Source of the DNA: an uncultured Alphaproteobacteria bacterium
Lineage (GTDB): Bacteria; Pseudomonadota; Alphaproteobacteria; Bin95
DNA length: 35,761 nucleotides
Direction of reading: 5' to 3'
Assembly (NCBI GenBank): GCA_937891825.1
Contig: CALAHN010000053.1
Location: 1 to 35,761 of the forward strand
The position numbers and the translations under genes are program-made. The notes beneath the pieces were generated by a model. The model made no database searches and had not been told where the DNA came from. It saw only the letters and a program-made list of their open reading frames with translations. This document shows positions 1-7,217 of this stretch, one piece after another. Every line of letters begins with the position of its first letter. Within the stretch, counting starts at the first letter, position 1.

Positions 1-2
1 CG

Positions 3-53
3 GCGCTCGCGGCGGCCCCGACTCCGCCGGCGGCCGTCGCACGGTGGGTCTGA
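3..53 (+). CDS. possible C-terminal end of an upstream gene (partial)
   Basis: The first 53 bases can be read in frame 3 as a short alanine/proline-rich tail (ALAAAPTPPAAVARWV) ending in TGA. Nearly every third codon position is G or C, as in the real genes of this window, and a terminator-like hairpin follows about 45 bases downstream. The piece is too short to assign to a family and could be chance. No function is proposed. Confidence 0.25.
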   Translation, partial: ALAAAPTPPAAVARWV

Positions 54-98
54 GGGCGGGCAGTAATCTTCATTCCCGTCGATCTCCAAGACGCTCGC

Positions 99-120
99 GC
101 CGAAAACAATTCGGCTTATT
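99..120 (+). terminator. candidate Rho-independent terminator upstream of purE
   Basis: GCCGAA at 99-104 and TTCGGC at 110-115 form a 6-bp stem around a 5-base loop. They are followed by TTATTTGGGATTT, which is moderately T-rich. It would end transcription of whatever gene lies left of the window. The stem is short and the T-run is broken, so this is only moderately supported. The remaining AT-richer bases up to purE probably hold its promoter, but I could not pick clear -35/-10 boxes. Confidence 0.4.
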
Positions 121-245
121 TGGGATTTATTACAGCCATGATCCTTAAGCCTACGTAAAGATATTCGGCCTACCGACGCTTGCAGGCGCTGTCTGAAGCA
201 ATATACTGCGCCGCTTTCCGCGAGCCCGCCTCCGAGGATGCGCCG

Positions 246-743
246 ATGACCGCCGATGCCCCCCTGGTCGGCTTGATTATGGGAAGCCGCAGCGACTGGC
301 CGACGCTTGGCCGCGCCGCCGACATCCTGACGACCCTGGCCGTGCCCCATGAGGCGAAAGTCGTGTCGGCCCACCGGACGCCGGATCGCCTCTATGCCTA
401 TGCGACGTCGGCGGAAACCCGGGGGCTGAAGGTCTTGATCGCCTGCGCCGGCGGCGCCGCCCACCTGCCGGGCATGGCGGCCGCGATGACGCGCCTGCCG
501 GTTCTGGGCGTGCCAGCCCCCAGCCACATGCTGAACGGCGTCGACAGCTTGCTCTCGATCGTGCAGATGCCGGCGGGCGTGCCGGTCGCCACATTCGCGA
601 TCGGCGAAGCGGGCGCCGCCAACGCCGCCCTGTTCGCCGCCGCCATCCTGGCGCTCTCCGATCCGGACCTCGCCGGCCGCCTGAACGCCTGGCGCGCGCG
701 GCAAACCGATTCTGTGCCCGACCTGCCGGAGGACCAGTCCTGA
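246..743 (+). CDS. purE: N5-carboxyaminoimidazole ribonucleotide mutase (PurE, class I)
   Basis: PurE isomerises N5-CAIR to CAIR in de novo purine synthesis, acting in the cytoplasm right after PurK. The 165-residue product has the class I hallmarks in order: [10 protein letters not shown] near the N-terminus, [13 protein letters not shown], the glycine-rich [13 protein letters not shown] segment, [17 protein letters not shown] and [14 protein letters not shown]. The ATG at 246 is preferred over an in-frame TTG at 180 because PurE proteins begin only a few residues before the [10 protein letters not shown] strand, and GAGG lies 8 bases upstream. The stop overlaps the proposed purK start by three bases, so the two genes are probably translationally coupled. 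Confidence 0.96.
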   Translation: MTADAPLVGLIMGSRSDWPTLGRAADILTTLAVPHEAKVVSAHRTPDRLYAYATSAETRGLKVLIACAGGAAHLPGMAAAMTRLPVLGVPAPSHMLNGVDSLLSIVQMPAGVPVATFAIGEAGAANAALFAAAILALSDPDLAGRLNAWRARQTDSVPDLPEDQS

Positions 744-1813
744 GCCAAGCATCCGCAATTCCGCCGGGGGGCGTGCTCGGCATTCTGGGCGGCGGCCAGC
801 TGGGCCGCATGACGGCGCTGGCGGCGGCGAAGCTTGGCTATCGCGCCCATGTCTTTGCGCCCGAAAGCCCCTGTCCGGCAGGCGAGGTCGCATGGGCGAC
901 GACCGTCGCGGAATATGACGACGCCGTCGCCCTGCAACGCTTCTCGGACGCTGTCGACGCCGTCACGGTCGAGTTCGAGAACGTGCCCGAGGCCGCGTTA
1001 CGGCAACTGGCGCAGACGCGCCCGACCCGACCGAACGCCGCCGCGCTCGCGGCCGCCCAGGACCGGCTCGTGGAAAAGGCTTTTCTCGCGGACGTCGGCT
1101 TCGAGACCGCGCCGATCCATCAGGTCGACAGCGCTGACGACATCGTTGCGGCGCTGACGACGCTGGGGCGGCCGGTCATCGTGAAAACCCGCCGCTTCGG
1201 CTATGACGGCAAGGGACAGGTCAGGGTCGAAAGCCCGGCCGAAGCCGAAGCCGCCTGGGCCGCGCTCGGCAAGGCGCCGTCCATCGCCGAGGGGCTGATC
1301 GATTTCGCCCGTGAGGTCTCGGTGATCGCGGCCCGGGATGTCGACGGCCGCGTCGCCTGCTATCCGGCGGTCGAGAATATCCACGAGAATCATATCCTGC
1401 GAACGACCCTCGCGCCGGCGCCGGACATGGGCGCGCTCGCCGGCGAGGCCGAACGGCTGACCGCTGCGGCGATCGCCAGGCTCGACCTGACGGGTTTGCT
1501 GGCGATTGAAATGTTCGTCACCAGGGACGGCCGACTGATCGCCAACGAGATGGCGCCGCGGCCTCATAATTCCGGCCACTGGACCATGGATTTCGCCGCG
1601 ACGTCGCAGTTCGAGCAACTGGCGCGCGCCGTCATGGGGCTGCCGCTCGGCGATGTCGCCGTGCTGCGTCCGGCGATGATGCGAAACCTGCTTGGCGACG
1701 AGGCCAATACATGGCCGGCGCTTCTGGCAGACCCGGGCGTCCGGCTGCATCTCTACGGCAAGCGCGAGGCGCGTCCCGGACGCAAGATGGGCCATTGGAA
1801 CAAGGCCCTGTAG
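740..1813 (+). CDS. purK: N5-carboxyaminoimidazole ribonucleotide synthase (PurK, ATP-grasp)
   Basis: PurK makes N5-CAIR from AIR, bicarbonate and ATP and hands it to PurE. The N-terminal fold begins with [11 protein letters not shown]; the ATP-grasp part includes [25 protein letters not shown], and [27 protein letters not shown] with metal-binding Glu and Asn. The C-terminus stops soon after [11 protein letters not shown], which is normal for alphaproteobacterial forms. No ATG lies at the right place. A GTG at 773 would remove the IPPGG lead-in common in the family and has poor spacing. A CTG at 740 sits 6 bases after GGAGGA (728-733) and overlaps the purE TGA as CTGA, giving [11 protein letters not shown] at the N-terminus and 357 residues. 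The function is secure; the CTG start is an inference. Confidence 0.94.
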   Translation: MSQASAIPPGGVLGILGGGQLGRMTALAAAKLGYRAHVFAPESPCPAGEVAWATTVAEYDDAVALQRFSDAVDAVTVEFENVPEAALRQLAQTRPTRPNAAALAAAQDRLVEKAFLADVGFETAPIHQVDSADDIVAALTTLGRPVIVKTRRFGYDGKGQVRVESPAEAEAAWAALGKAPSIAEGLIDFAREVSVIAARDVDGRVACYPAVENIHENHILRTTLAPAPDMGALAGEAERLTAAAIARLDLTGLLAIEMFVTRDGRLIANEMAPRPHNSGHWTMDFAATSQFEQLARAVMGLPLGDVAVLRPAMMRNLLGDEANTWPALLADPGVRLHLYGKREARPGRKMGHWNKAL

Positions 1814-1820
1814 CGCAAGC

Positions 1821-2069
1821 TCAGCCGCCAGCGATTTTCGGGATCAGGCAGACTTCGCTATCCGGCTTGATCGGCTCCAGATAGCTGTCCTGGCAGATCA
1901 CCCCGTCGATGGCGACCGCCATGCTCTCATCGACCTGCTCGCCAAGGCCAGGGTAACGACGCTCCAGTTCCTTGATCAGCGCGCGAATGGTCGATGCGTC
2001 GACCTCAAGCTCGGTGACGTCGCCAAGATAGGGCCGGCACATCTGGCTTGCGACGATGACACGGGCCAT
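1821..2069 (-). CDS. MoaD/ThiS-family sulfur carrier protein
   Basis: This 82-residue beta-grasp protein ends in KIAGG. In the MoaD/ThiS family the terminal Gly-Gly is adenylated and thiocarboxylated to donate sulfur. The conserved late segment (hydrophobic strand, then LEPIKPDSEVCLIPKIAGG) fits a ubiquitin-like fold. The ATG at 2069 has GGAAGGA upstream. The gene lies downstream of a molybdenum hydroxylase operon, which suggests molybdopterin dithiolene synthesis. However, a strong terminator separates them, and no MoaE, ThiG or E1-like partner is in the window. It might instead serve another sulfur-transfer pathway. It is convergent with purK, 7 bases away. Confidence 0.8.
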   Translation of the reverse strand: MARVIVASQMCRPYLGDVTELEVDASTIRALIKELERRYPGLGEQVDESMAVAIDGVICQDSYLEPIKPDSEVCLIPKIAGG

Positions 2070-2093
2070 TGGGGGGATCCTTCCGATTTCATG

Positions 2094-2129
2094 AAAAAGG
2101 GCGGCGCCGCCTTTTCAGCGGAGCCGCCC
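2094..2129 (-). terminator. Rho-independent terminator after the molybdenum hydroxylase operon
   Basis: Two nested stems pair: GGGCGGC (2099-2105) with GCCGCCC (2123-2129), and CCGC (2107-2110) with GCGG (2118-2121), around a 7-base loop. Read on the minus strand the hairpin is followed directly by TTTTT (2098-2094). The plus strand has no T-run after it, so it is directional. It ends the three-gene operon and separates it from the MoaD-like gene. Confidence 0.85.
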
Positions 2130-2206
2130 CCCTCGTTAAGTCCAGTACCGCGGCTAGCGCGTGGCGGGCTCAGGCGAGCGCCCCAAGCTCCAGCCTTGAC
2201 TATAGA

Positions 2207-4498
2207 TCAGCTCTTCGCGCCGTCGAGCGCAGCGCGCACTCTGGGCGGCGACATCGGCAAATTGTGCATCCGAATGCCGATCGCATCCTCGATCGCGTTC
2301 GCGACCGCCGCCATCGGCGGCACGATCGGCGCTTCGCCGACGCCCTTGGCCCCGAAGGGATGGCGCGGGTTCGGCACTTCGACCAGGATCGTTTCGATCA
2401 TCGGCAGGTCGGACGCGACCGGCACGCGATAATCCAGGAAGCCCGGATTATCGAGACGGCCGTCCTTGTTGTAGATGTATTCTTCGTTCAAGGCCCAGCC
2501 GATGCCCTGCACGGCGCCGCCCTGCAACTGGCCTTCGACATAGGCCGGGTGAATGGCCTTGCCGACGTCCTGAATGGCCGTGTAGCGCAGCACCTTCACG
2601 TGGCCGGTTTCCTCGTCGACTTCAACGTCGCAGAGATGGGTCGCGTAACCCGGCCCGGCGCCCTGGGCGTTGATCGAGGCCTTGCCGGTGATCGGACCGC
2701 CGGTCCGGCCGGACTTCGCCGCGATCGCCGCGAGCGACAGCGGGTCGAACTTGCCCGCGTTCTCGCCGGCCGGATGGGCCATGCCATCCCGCCACTCAAC
2801 CGCAGCCGCGTCGATTTCCCACAACAGCGCCGCGCGCCGGCAAAGGTCGTCCCGGGCCTGCTCGGCCGCCTGGGTCACCGCCATGCCGGTCGCGAACGTG
2901 ACGCGGCTGCCGCCGGTCAGGAACGAATAGCCGACCGAGGCCGTGTCGCCGACGATCGGGCGCACGCGCTCGACGCCGATGCCAAGCACTTCCGCCGCCA
3001 TCATCGCCATGGACGCGCGGCTGCCGCCGATGTCCGGATTGCCGGAGACGACCGTCACCGTGCCGTCTTCGTTGATATAGACGGCGCCCGAGGATTCGCC
3101 GCCGATATTGAACCAGAAGCCCGAAGCGATGCCGCGGCCGCGCTTCGTGCCCTTCGGCGCCGCGCCGAGGTCCGAGGTCCAGTGCGGCGAGGTTTTCGCC
3201 GCTTCCAGGGTCTCGATATAGCCGATGTCCTTCAAGGTCGGACCGTAAGCCGCCTTGGTGCCGTTCTTCGCCGCATTGATCAAACGCAGCTCGACCGGAT
3301 CCATCTTGAGCTTGCGGGCCAGTTCGTCGACGGCGCTTTCGACCGCGAAGGTCGAAATCGGCGCGCCCGGCGCGCGGTATGCCGCGACCTTCGGCCGGTT
3401 CGACACGACATCGAAGCCCCAGATCGACACGTCGGAGAGATCGTACATGGCGAACGGCGTCATGCAGGCCGGGCCGATGGGGGAGCCCGGATAGGCGCCG
3501 GCTTGCAAGGCCACTTCGCATTCGGCGGCGACGATCCGGCCGTTCTTGGTCGCGCCGATCTTCACCTTGATGACGCCGCCCGAGGTCGGGCCCGAGCCGC
3601 GGAACACTTCCTCGCGGCTCATCACCATCTTCACGGGGCGGCCGCTCTTGCGGGACAGCGCCAGCGCCAGCGGTTCAAGATAGACCAGGGTCTTGCCGCC
3701 GAAGCCGCCGCCGATTTCCAGCGGCGTGACGCGAATGTTGGCGATATCGATGCCAAGCAGCTTGGCGCAGAACGCGCGCACCATGAACTGGCCCTGGCTG
3801 GAGCACCAGACCTGGGCCTGACCGTCGGTCCCCATGGCGACGACGCAGGCATGGGGCTCGATATAGGCCTGATGCACCGGCGCCGTGCGATAAACGCCTT
3901 CGACGATCACGTCGGCCTTCGCGAACGCGGCCTTGCTGTCGCCGAGCTTGAACTCGACCCGCTTGGCGATGTTCGACGCCTTGGTCGGCTTCGGATCGAC
4001 GCCCTGGGTGATGAGATCGTCATGCAGGATGGGCGCGCCCGCCTGCATGGCTTCTTCGACATCGATCACATGGGGCAGCACTTCATACTCGACCTCGATG
4101 AGGCGCGCGGCCTCTTCGGCGATCGAGACCGAGGTCGCGGCGACGGCGGCGACGGCATGGCCGTCATACAGCACCTTGTCCCGCGCCATGGTGTTGCGCG
4201 ACAGGTCGCGGAAGTTCACCGGGCCTTCGCCGACGAAAGCTTCCTCGCTCGCGATGTCCGGCAGGTCGGCGGCGGTGATCACCGCCTTCACGCCCGGCAT
4301 CGCTTCGGCCTTCTTGGTGTTGATGGAAAGAATTCGGGCATGGGCGTGCGGGCTGCGCACAACCTTGCCGTGGATCATGCCGGCGACGGCGAAATCCGCC
4401 CCGAACGCGGCGCGGCCGACGACCTTGTCGACGCCATCCGGCCGGATCGGCCGGGTGCCGACAACCTTCAGCGTTACGTCCTTGCCCAAATAATTCAT
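2207..4498 (-). CDS. molybdenum hydroxylase, molybdopterin-binding large subunit (xanthine dehydrogenase family)
   Basis: Catalytic large subunit of a heterotrimeric molybdenum hydroxylase, 763 residues. Family motifs visible: VVRSPHAHARI near residue 46, GGGFGGK at 263-269, the active-site loop AYRAPGAP at 373-380, GGSRVTFATG near 529, and GVGEAP at 719-724, whose Glu722 matches the catalytic base of xanthine oxidase-type enzymes. The loop is not AYRCSFR, so this is not a form I CO dehydrogenase despite the CoxM-S-L gene order. The Ala-Pro-Gly loop resembles xanthine dehydrogenase-like and N-heterocycle or aromatic-CoA hydroxylases. The substrate cannot be named. It is the last gene of the operon, 6 bases after the iron-sulfur subunit, and is followed by a clear terminator. 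Confidence 0.93.
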   Translation of the reverse strand: MNYLGKDVTLKVVGTRPIRPDGVDKVVGRAAFGADFAVAGMIHGKVVRSPHAHARILSINTKKAEAMPGVKAVITAADLPDIASEEAFVGEGPVNFRDLSRNTMARDKVLYDGHAVAAVAATSVSIAEEAARLIEVEYEVLPHVIDVEEAMQAGAPILHDDLITQGVDPKPTKASNIAKRVEFKLGDSKAAFAKADVIVEGVYRTAPVHQAYIEPHACVVAMGTDGQAQVWCSSQGQFMVRAFCAKLLGIDIANIRVTPLEIGGGFGGKTLVYLEPLALALSRKSGRPVKMVMSREEVFRGSGPTSGGVIKVKIGATKNGRIVAAECEVALQAGAYPGSPIGPACMTPFAMYDLSDVSIWGFDVVSNRPKVAAYRAPGAPISTFAVESAVDELARKLKMDPVELRLINAAKNGTKAAYGPTLKDIGYIETLEAAKTSPHWTSDLGAAPKGTKRGRGIASGFWFNIGGESSGAVYINEDGTVTVVSGNPDIGGSRASMAMMAAEVLGIGVERVRPIVGDTASVGYSFLTGGSRVTFATGMAVTQAAEQARDDLCRRAALLWEIDAAAVEWRDGMAHPAGENAGKFDPLSLAAIAAKSGRTGGPITGKASINAQGAGPGYATHLCDVEVDEETGHVKVLRYTAIQDVGKAIHPAYVEGQLQGGAVQGIGWALNEEYIYNKDGRLDNPGFLDYRVPVASDLPMIETILVEVPNPRHPFGAKGVGEAPIVPPMAAVANAIEDAIGIRMHNLPMSPPRVRAALDGAKS

Positions 4499-4504
4499 GG
4501 AGCG

Positions 4505-4981
4505 TTACTCCCCACGCATTTCTGCTGCGGCGTCCATCAACGCCTCGATGATCTTGTCGTAACCCGTGCAACGGCAGAGATTGCCAGCGAGCCAGTAGCG
4601 CGCCTGCTCCTCGGTCGGGTTCGGATGGCGGTCCAGAAGGGCCTTCGACGCGACGAGCACGCCGGGGGTGCAGAAGCCGCATTGCAGCGCCGCATGCTCC
4701 AGGAACTTCTGCTGCAGGGGATGCAGCTTCTCGCCCTGGGCCATGCCTTCGATCGTCATGATATCCGTGCCGGCGGCTTCCGCGCCGAACATCAGGCACG
4801 AGCACACGAGGCGGCCGTCGACGATGATCGAGCAGGCCCCGCAGTCGCCGGAGCCGCAGCCTTCCTTGGAGCCGGTCAGGCTGAGCTCGTCCCGGAGGAC
4901 GTCCAGCATGGTCTGCTGCGGCTCGCAGAGGAATTCGGCTTCTTCGCCATTGATTGTGGCGGTGACGTGAATTTTAGCCAT
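4505..4981 (-). CDS. molybdenum hydroxylase, [2Fe-2S] small subunit
   Basis: Electron-transfer subunit of the heterotrimer, 158 residues. The plant-ferredoxin-like N-terminal cluster is held by Cys42, Cys47, Cys50 and Cys60 (GCGSGDCGAC, then LVC). The C-terminal helical-bundle cluster is held by Cys101, Cys104, Cys136 and Cys138 (CGFC and LCRC). These two clusters relay electrons from the molybdenum site to FAD. The gene lies between the FAD and molybdopterin subunits with gaps of 3 and 6 bases, so the three are co-transcribed. All eight expected cysteines are present. Confidence 0.95.
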   Translation of the reverse strand: MAKIHVTATINGEEAEFLCEPQQTMLDVLRDELSLTGSKEGCGSGDCGACSIIVDGRLVCSCLMFGAEAAGTDIMTIEGMAQGEKLHPLQQKFLEHAALQCGFCTPGVLVASKALLDRHPNPTEEQARYWLAGNLCRCTGYDKIIEALMDAAAEMRGE

Positions 4982-4984
4982 GGT

Positions 4985-5842
4985 TTAACGCTCTCCCGCG
5001 CGTTTAAGTGCAATAGCCGCGGCCCGGCGCGCCAGGACGCCTGCGACCTTGGTGCGATATTCGATCGTGCCGCGCTTGTCGTCGATCGGCTTGCAGACGG
5101 CCTGGGCCGCCGCATCCAGTTTCGCGAGCGCCGCATCGTCCAGCTTCGTGCCGACGAGGCAGCTCGCGTCGACCTGGACGATGGTCGGGGCGACCGCGCC
5201 CAGCCAGACCGTCGCGGCCGTGATCGTGCCGGCGCCGTCGGTCACGATGTTCACGCCTGCGCCGACGACCGCGATATCCATTTCGGTGCGCGGAATGAAG
5301 CGCAGGTAAGCGTCGGACGCATGGGCCGGACGTTCCGGCAGGATGAAGGCCTTGATGAACTCGCCGGCCTTCAGCGATGTCTTGCCGGGGCTGACCGGGA
5401 TCTTCTCGACCAGCACTTCCCGCTCGCCGTCCGGACCGACGACGACCGCGATCGCGCCGGCCGCCGCGAGGCAGGGGACGCTGTCCGCCGCTGGCGAGGC
5501 GTTGCAGAGATTGCCGGCCAGGCTGGCCCGGCCTTGCACCTGGGTCGAGCCGATCAACTCCGCCCCTTCGACGACGCCCGGATAGGCTTTGACCAGCGCA
5601 GCGTTCTCGCCAAGTTGTGCGCCCGCCGTGGACGCGCCGATTTTGAAGCCGCCCTTGTAAGCTTCGATCCCGATCATGCCGGGAATCTTCTTCAGATCGA
5701 CGATCGCGTTCGGCCGGTTGCGGCCGGACTTCAACTGAACGATCAGATCGGTGCCGCCGGAAAGCGGCCGTGCGCCCGTGGCGCCGAGCATGCGAACAGC
5801 CTCATCAACCGTATGAGGCGCCGCGAATGTGGGTGCGTACAT
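4985..5842 (-). CDS. molybdenum hydroxylase, FAD-binding medium subunit
   Basis: The FAD subunit passes electrons to the final acceptor (285 residues). The first FAD-binding motif is at about 24-33 (ARPLSGGTDL) and the second at about 105-121 (RASLAGNLCNASPAADS), both typical of CoxM-type flavoproteins. First gene of the operon, with GAGGGA placed just before the ATG. A structured element with a run of seven T on the coding strand lies 26 bases upstream of the ATG (see 5869-5924). The electron acceptor is not evident from sequence. Confidence 0.93.
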   Translation of the reverse strand: MYAPTFAAPHTVDEAVRMLGATGARPLSGGTDLIVQLKSGRNRPNAIVDLKKIPGMIGIEAYKGGFKIGASTAGAQLGENAALVKAYPGVVEGAELIGSTQVQGRASLAGNLCNASPAADSVPCLAAAGAIAVVVGPDGEREVLVEKIPVSPGKTSLKAGEFIKAFILPERPAHASDAYLRFIPRTEMDIAVVGAGVNIVTDGAGTITAATVWLGAVAPTIVQVDASCLVGTKLDDAALAKLDAAAQAVCKPIDDKRGTIEYRTKVAGVLARRAAAIALKRAGER

Positions 5843-5868
5843 AGCTGTCCCTCGAAGTGCGCGTGGTC

Positions 5869-5924
5869 AAAAAAATTGGAAGTCGGGCTTAGGCTAAACC
5901 GGTTCAGCCCTATCTCCAAGCCCG
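5869..5924 (-). terminator. hairpin with T7 run: terminator of the upstream gene or leader attenuator
   Basis: Read on the minus strand, an inner 9-bp stem (5909-5901 with 5900-5892, one G-U pair) can be extended in two exclusive ways. One pairs 5924-5918 with 5890-5884 (CGGGCTT/AAGCCCG). The other pairs TTGGAG (5919-5914) with TTCCAA (5881-5876), directly followed by TTTTTTT (5875-5869). The plus-strand RNA would have an A-C mismatch where the minus-strand RNA has G-U, which supports function on the minus strand. It may simply end the upstream gene. Its position 26 bases before the operon's ATG also allows attenuation. Confidence 0.6.
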
Positions 5925-5938
5925 CTCTCTCTGCAATT

Positions 5939-6481
5939 TCACGGGGCGGCAAGATCGACGATCTGAAACCCATGGCCAAGCGCGCGAACGAAGGCCAGCA
6001 AACCGTCGCGGGGCACTGTCGTCGTCAATGTATTGTCCAGGGGATGGAAATTCAACGGGTCCTGCGCCAGAAGCGCGGCGTCGAAGTAGACCGCGATCGC
6101 GCCCGGCGGCGCATTGATCAGGGCGAACGGGGTCACCGAGCCCGGCGCGACGCCCAAGGTCGCCAGCAGCAGTTCCGGCTTGCCGAACGACAGATTGCCG
6201 GCGCCGACCGCCTTGCCGAAGCGCTTGAGATCGACGCTGGCGGATTCTTCCGCGACCAGCAGAAACAGGCCGCCCTTCTTGTTCTTCAGAAACAGGTTCT
6301 TGGCGTGGCCGCCGGGCAAGGCCCCCCGCAGCGCCCGGGAATCCTCGACCGTCCAGAGCGGCGGATGGGAGACGGTCGTATGGCGGACGCCAAGGGCGTC
6401 AAGCTTGCGGAAAAGGTCGTCAGGCGTCGCCGCCAGGGGGGCGTCGTTCGCCGCCCCGCCGCTCGCCGTCTCAGCGCTCAC
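5939..6481 (-). CDS. proX: prolyl-tRNA editing protein of the ProX/YbaK superfamily (Ala-tRNA-Pro deacylase)
   Basis: Stand-alone trans-editing domain that hydrolyses mischarged tRNA-Pro, usually Ala-tRNA-Pro, in the cytoplasm. The 180-residue product carries the HPPLWTVEDSRALRG segment, GGHAKNLFLKNKKG with the conserved Lys, SVDLKRFGK, SFGKPELL, and the C-terminal FHPLDNTLTT signature of the PrdX/ProXp-ala subgroup. The best start is a GTG at 6481 that overlaps the upstream gene's TGA as GTGA, with GGGGA just before it. The longer frame opens at a TTG (6508) without support. Translational coupling to the DUF882 gene is likely, though the two functions are not obviously related. Confidence 0.88.
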   Translation of the reverse strand: MSAETASGGAANDAPLAATPDDLFRKLDALGVRHTTVSHPPLWTVEDSRALRGALPGGHAKNLFLKNKKGGLFLLVAEESASVDLKRFGKAVGAGNLSFGKPELLLATLGVAPGSVTPFALINAPPGAIAVYFDAALLAQDPLNFHPLDNTLTTTVPRDGLLAFVRALGHGFQIVDLAAP

Positions 6482-7038
6482 CGTCCCCAGGTGCGGACGT
6501 CGGCGCAATCGATGTGGACGAAATTAGACCGGCTGTAACGGCCGACGCCGCCCATTTTCAGGGCCTCCGCGCCGCGGGCGATCGAACTGACCGAATAATT
6601 CGGGATCTTGAGGTCGATCGCCATGCCCTTGCAGTGATAGCTGTTCTTCGCGACGCCGCCCGATTTCCGCGCCAGCATCGCGTTGGTCGATTTCGACCGA
6701 TAGCCGGACACGATGTGAATTGGGTCGGACACGCCAAGCCAGCGTTGCAGCGAGTACAGGTAGTCGATGACCTCGGGGTCCATCCTGGCGGATTCGCCCG
6801 ACCGCCAGTCGCGCATGAACTCGTTCACCTGACGCAGGCTGTTCCGGGAATACTTGTTGCCGACCCGATAGGTCGTTCGCAGCCCTTCCCGCGTGCGGGG
6901 ATTGTAGAGATTGAGCGTGCGGCGGGCGGGGCCCGCTTCGACCGGGCGCGGCTTGAACCCTGCAAGCCCGAGCGCGGCCAGGGCCACGGCGCCGCCGATC
7001 AGGCGACGACGGGACAGAATCGATTCTGGATCGGGCAT
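6478..7038 (-). CDS. Tat-exported DUF882/YcbK-family protein (M15-like peptidoglycan peptidase fold)
   Basis: 186-residue protein that starts MPDPESILSRRRLIGG followed by a hydrophobic stretch and an alanine-rich cleavage zone, i.e. a twin-arginine signal peptide. The mature part has HIVSGYRSKSTNAML, then SYHCKGMAIDL and NFVHIDC, which supply the His, Asp and His zinc ligands of M15-type carboxypeptidases. The DUF882 family is thought to act on peptidoglycan in the periplasm. ATG 7038 is chosen over an upstream in-frame start at 7143 because it places the twin-Arg motif at the N-terminus and has GGAGG upstream. Substrate and physiological role are not shown. Confidence 0.88.
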   Translation of the reverse strand: MPDPESILSRRRLIGGAVALAALGLAGFKPRPVEAGPARRTLNLYNPRTREGLRTTYRVGNKYSRNSLRQVNEFMRDWRSGESARMDPEVIDYLYSLQRWLGVSDPIHIVSGYRSKSTNAMLARKSGGVAKNSYHCKGMAIDLKIPNYSVSSIARGAEALKMGGVGRYSRSNFVHIDCADVRTWGR

Positions 7039-7217
7039 GCTCGCGCAGGCCTCCAGCAATTCAGGTGTGCTCAATAATCCCTCCCAAGGACCGATCAACG
7101 TCGCGGCGCGCCTGCTCCCCAGCAAGGCGCTCCACGGGAACAACGACAGGCCTAACAGACTCGCATGCGCCTTGCCAAGCGTCGATTAACCATCCCAACA
7201 TTAAAAACTGTTAATTC

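Noticed and set aside
180-245. N-terminal extension of PurE from a TTG at 180
   Set aside because: The extra 22 residues do not match PurE, and the ATG at 246 has a ribosome-binding site.
2207-5842. Form I CO dehydrogenase (coxMSL)
   Set aside because: The AYRCSFR loop is absent; the loop reads AYRAPGAP.
2069-6538. A 1489-codon open frame on the plus strand opposite the molybdenum hydroxylase genes
   Set aside because: It runs antisense to three genes with clear catalytic motifs, is very rich in Arg, Asp and His as expected for a high-GC shadow frame, and resembles no family.
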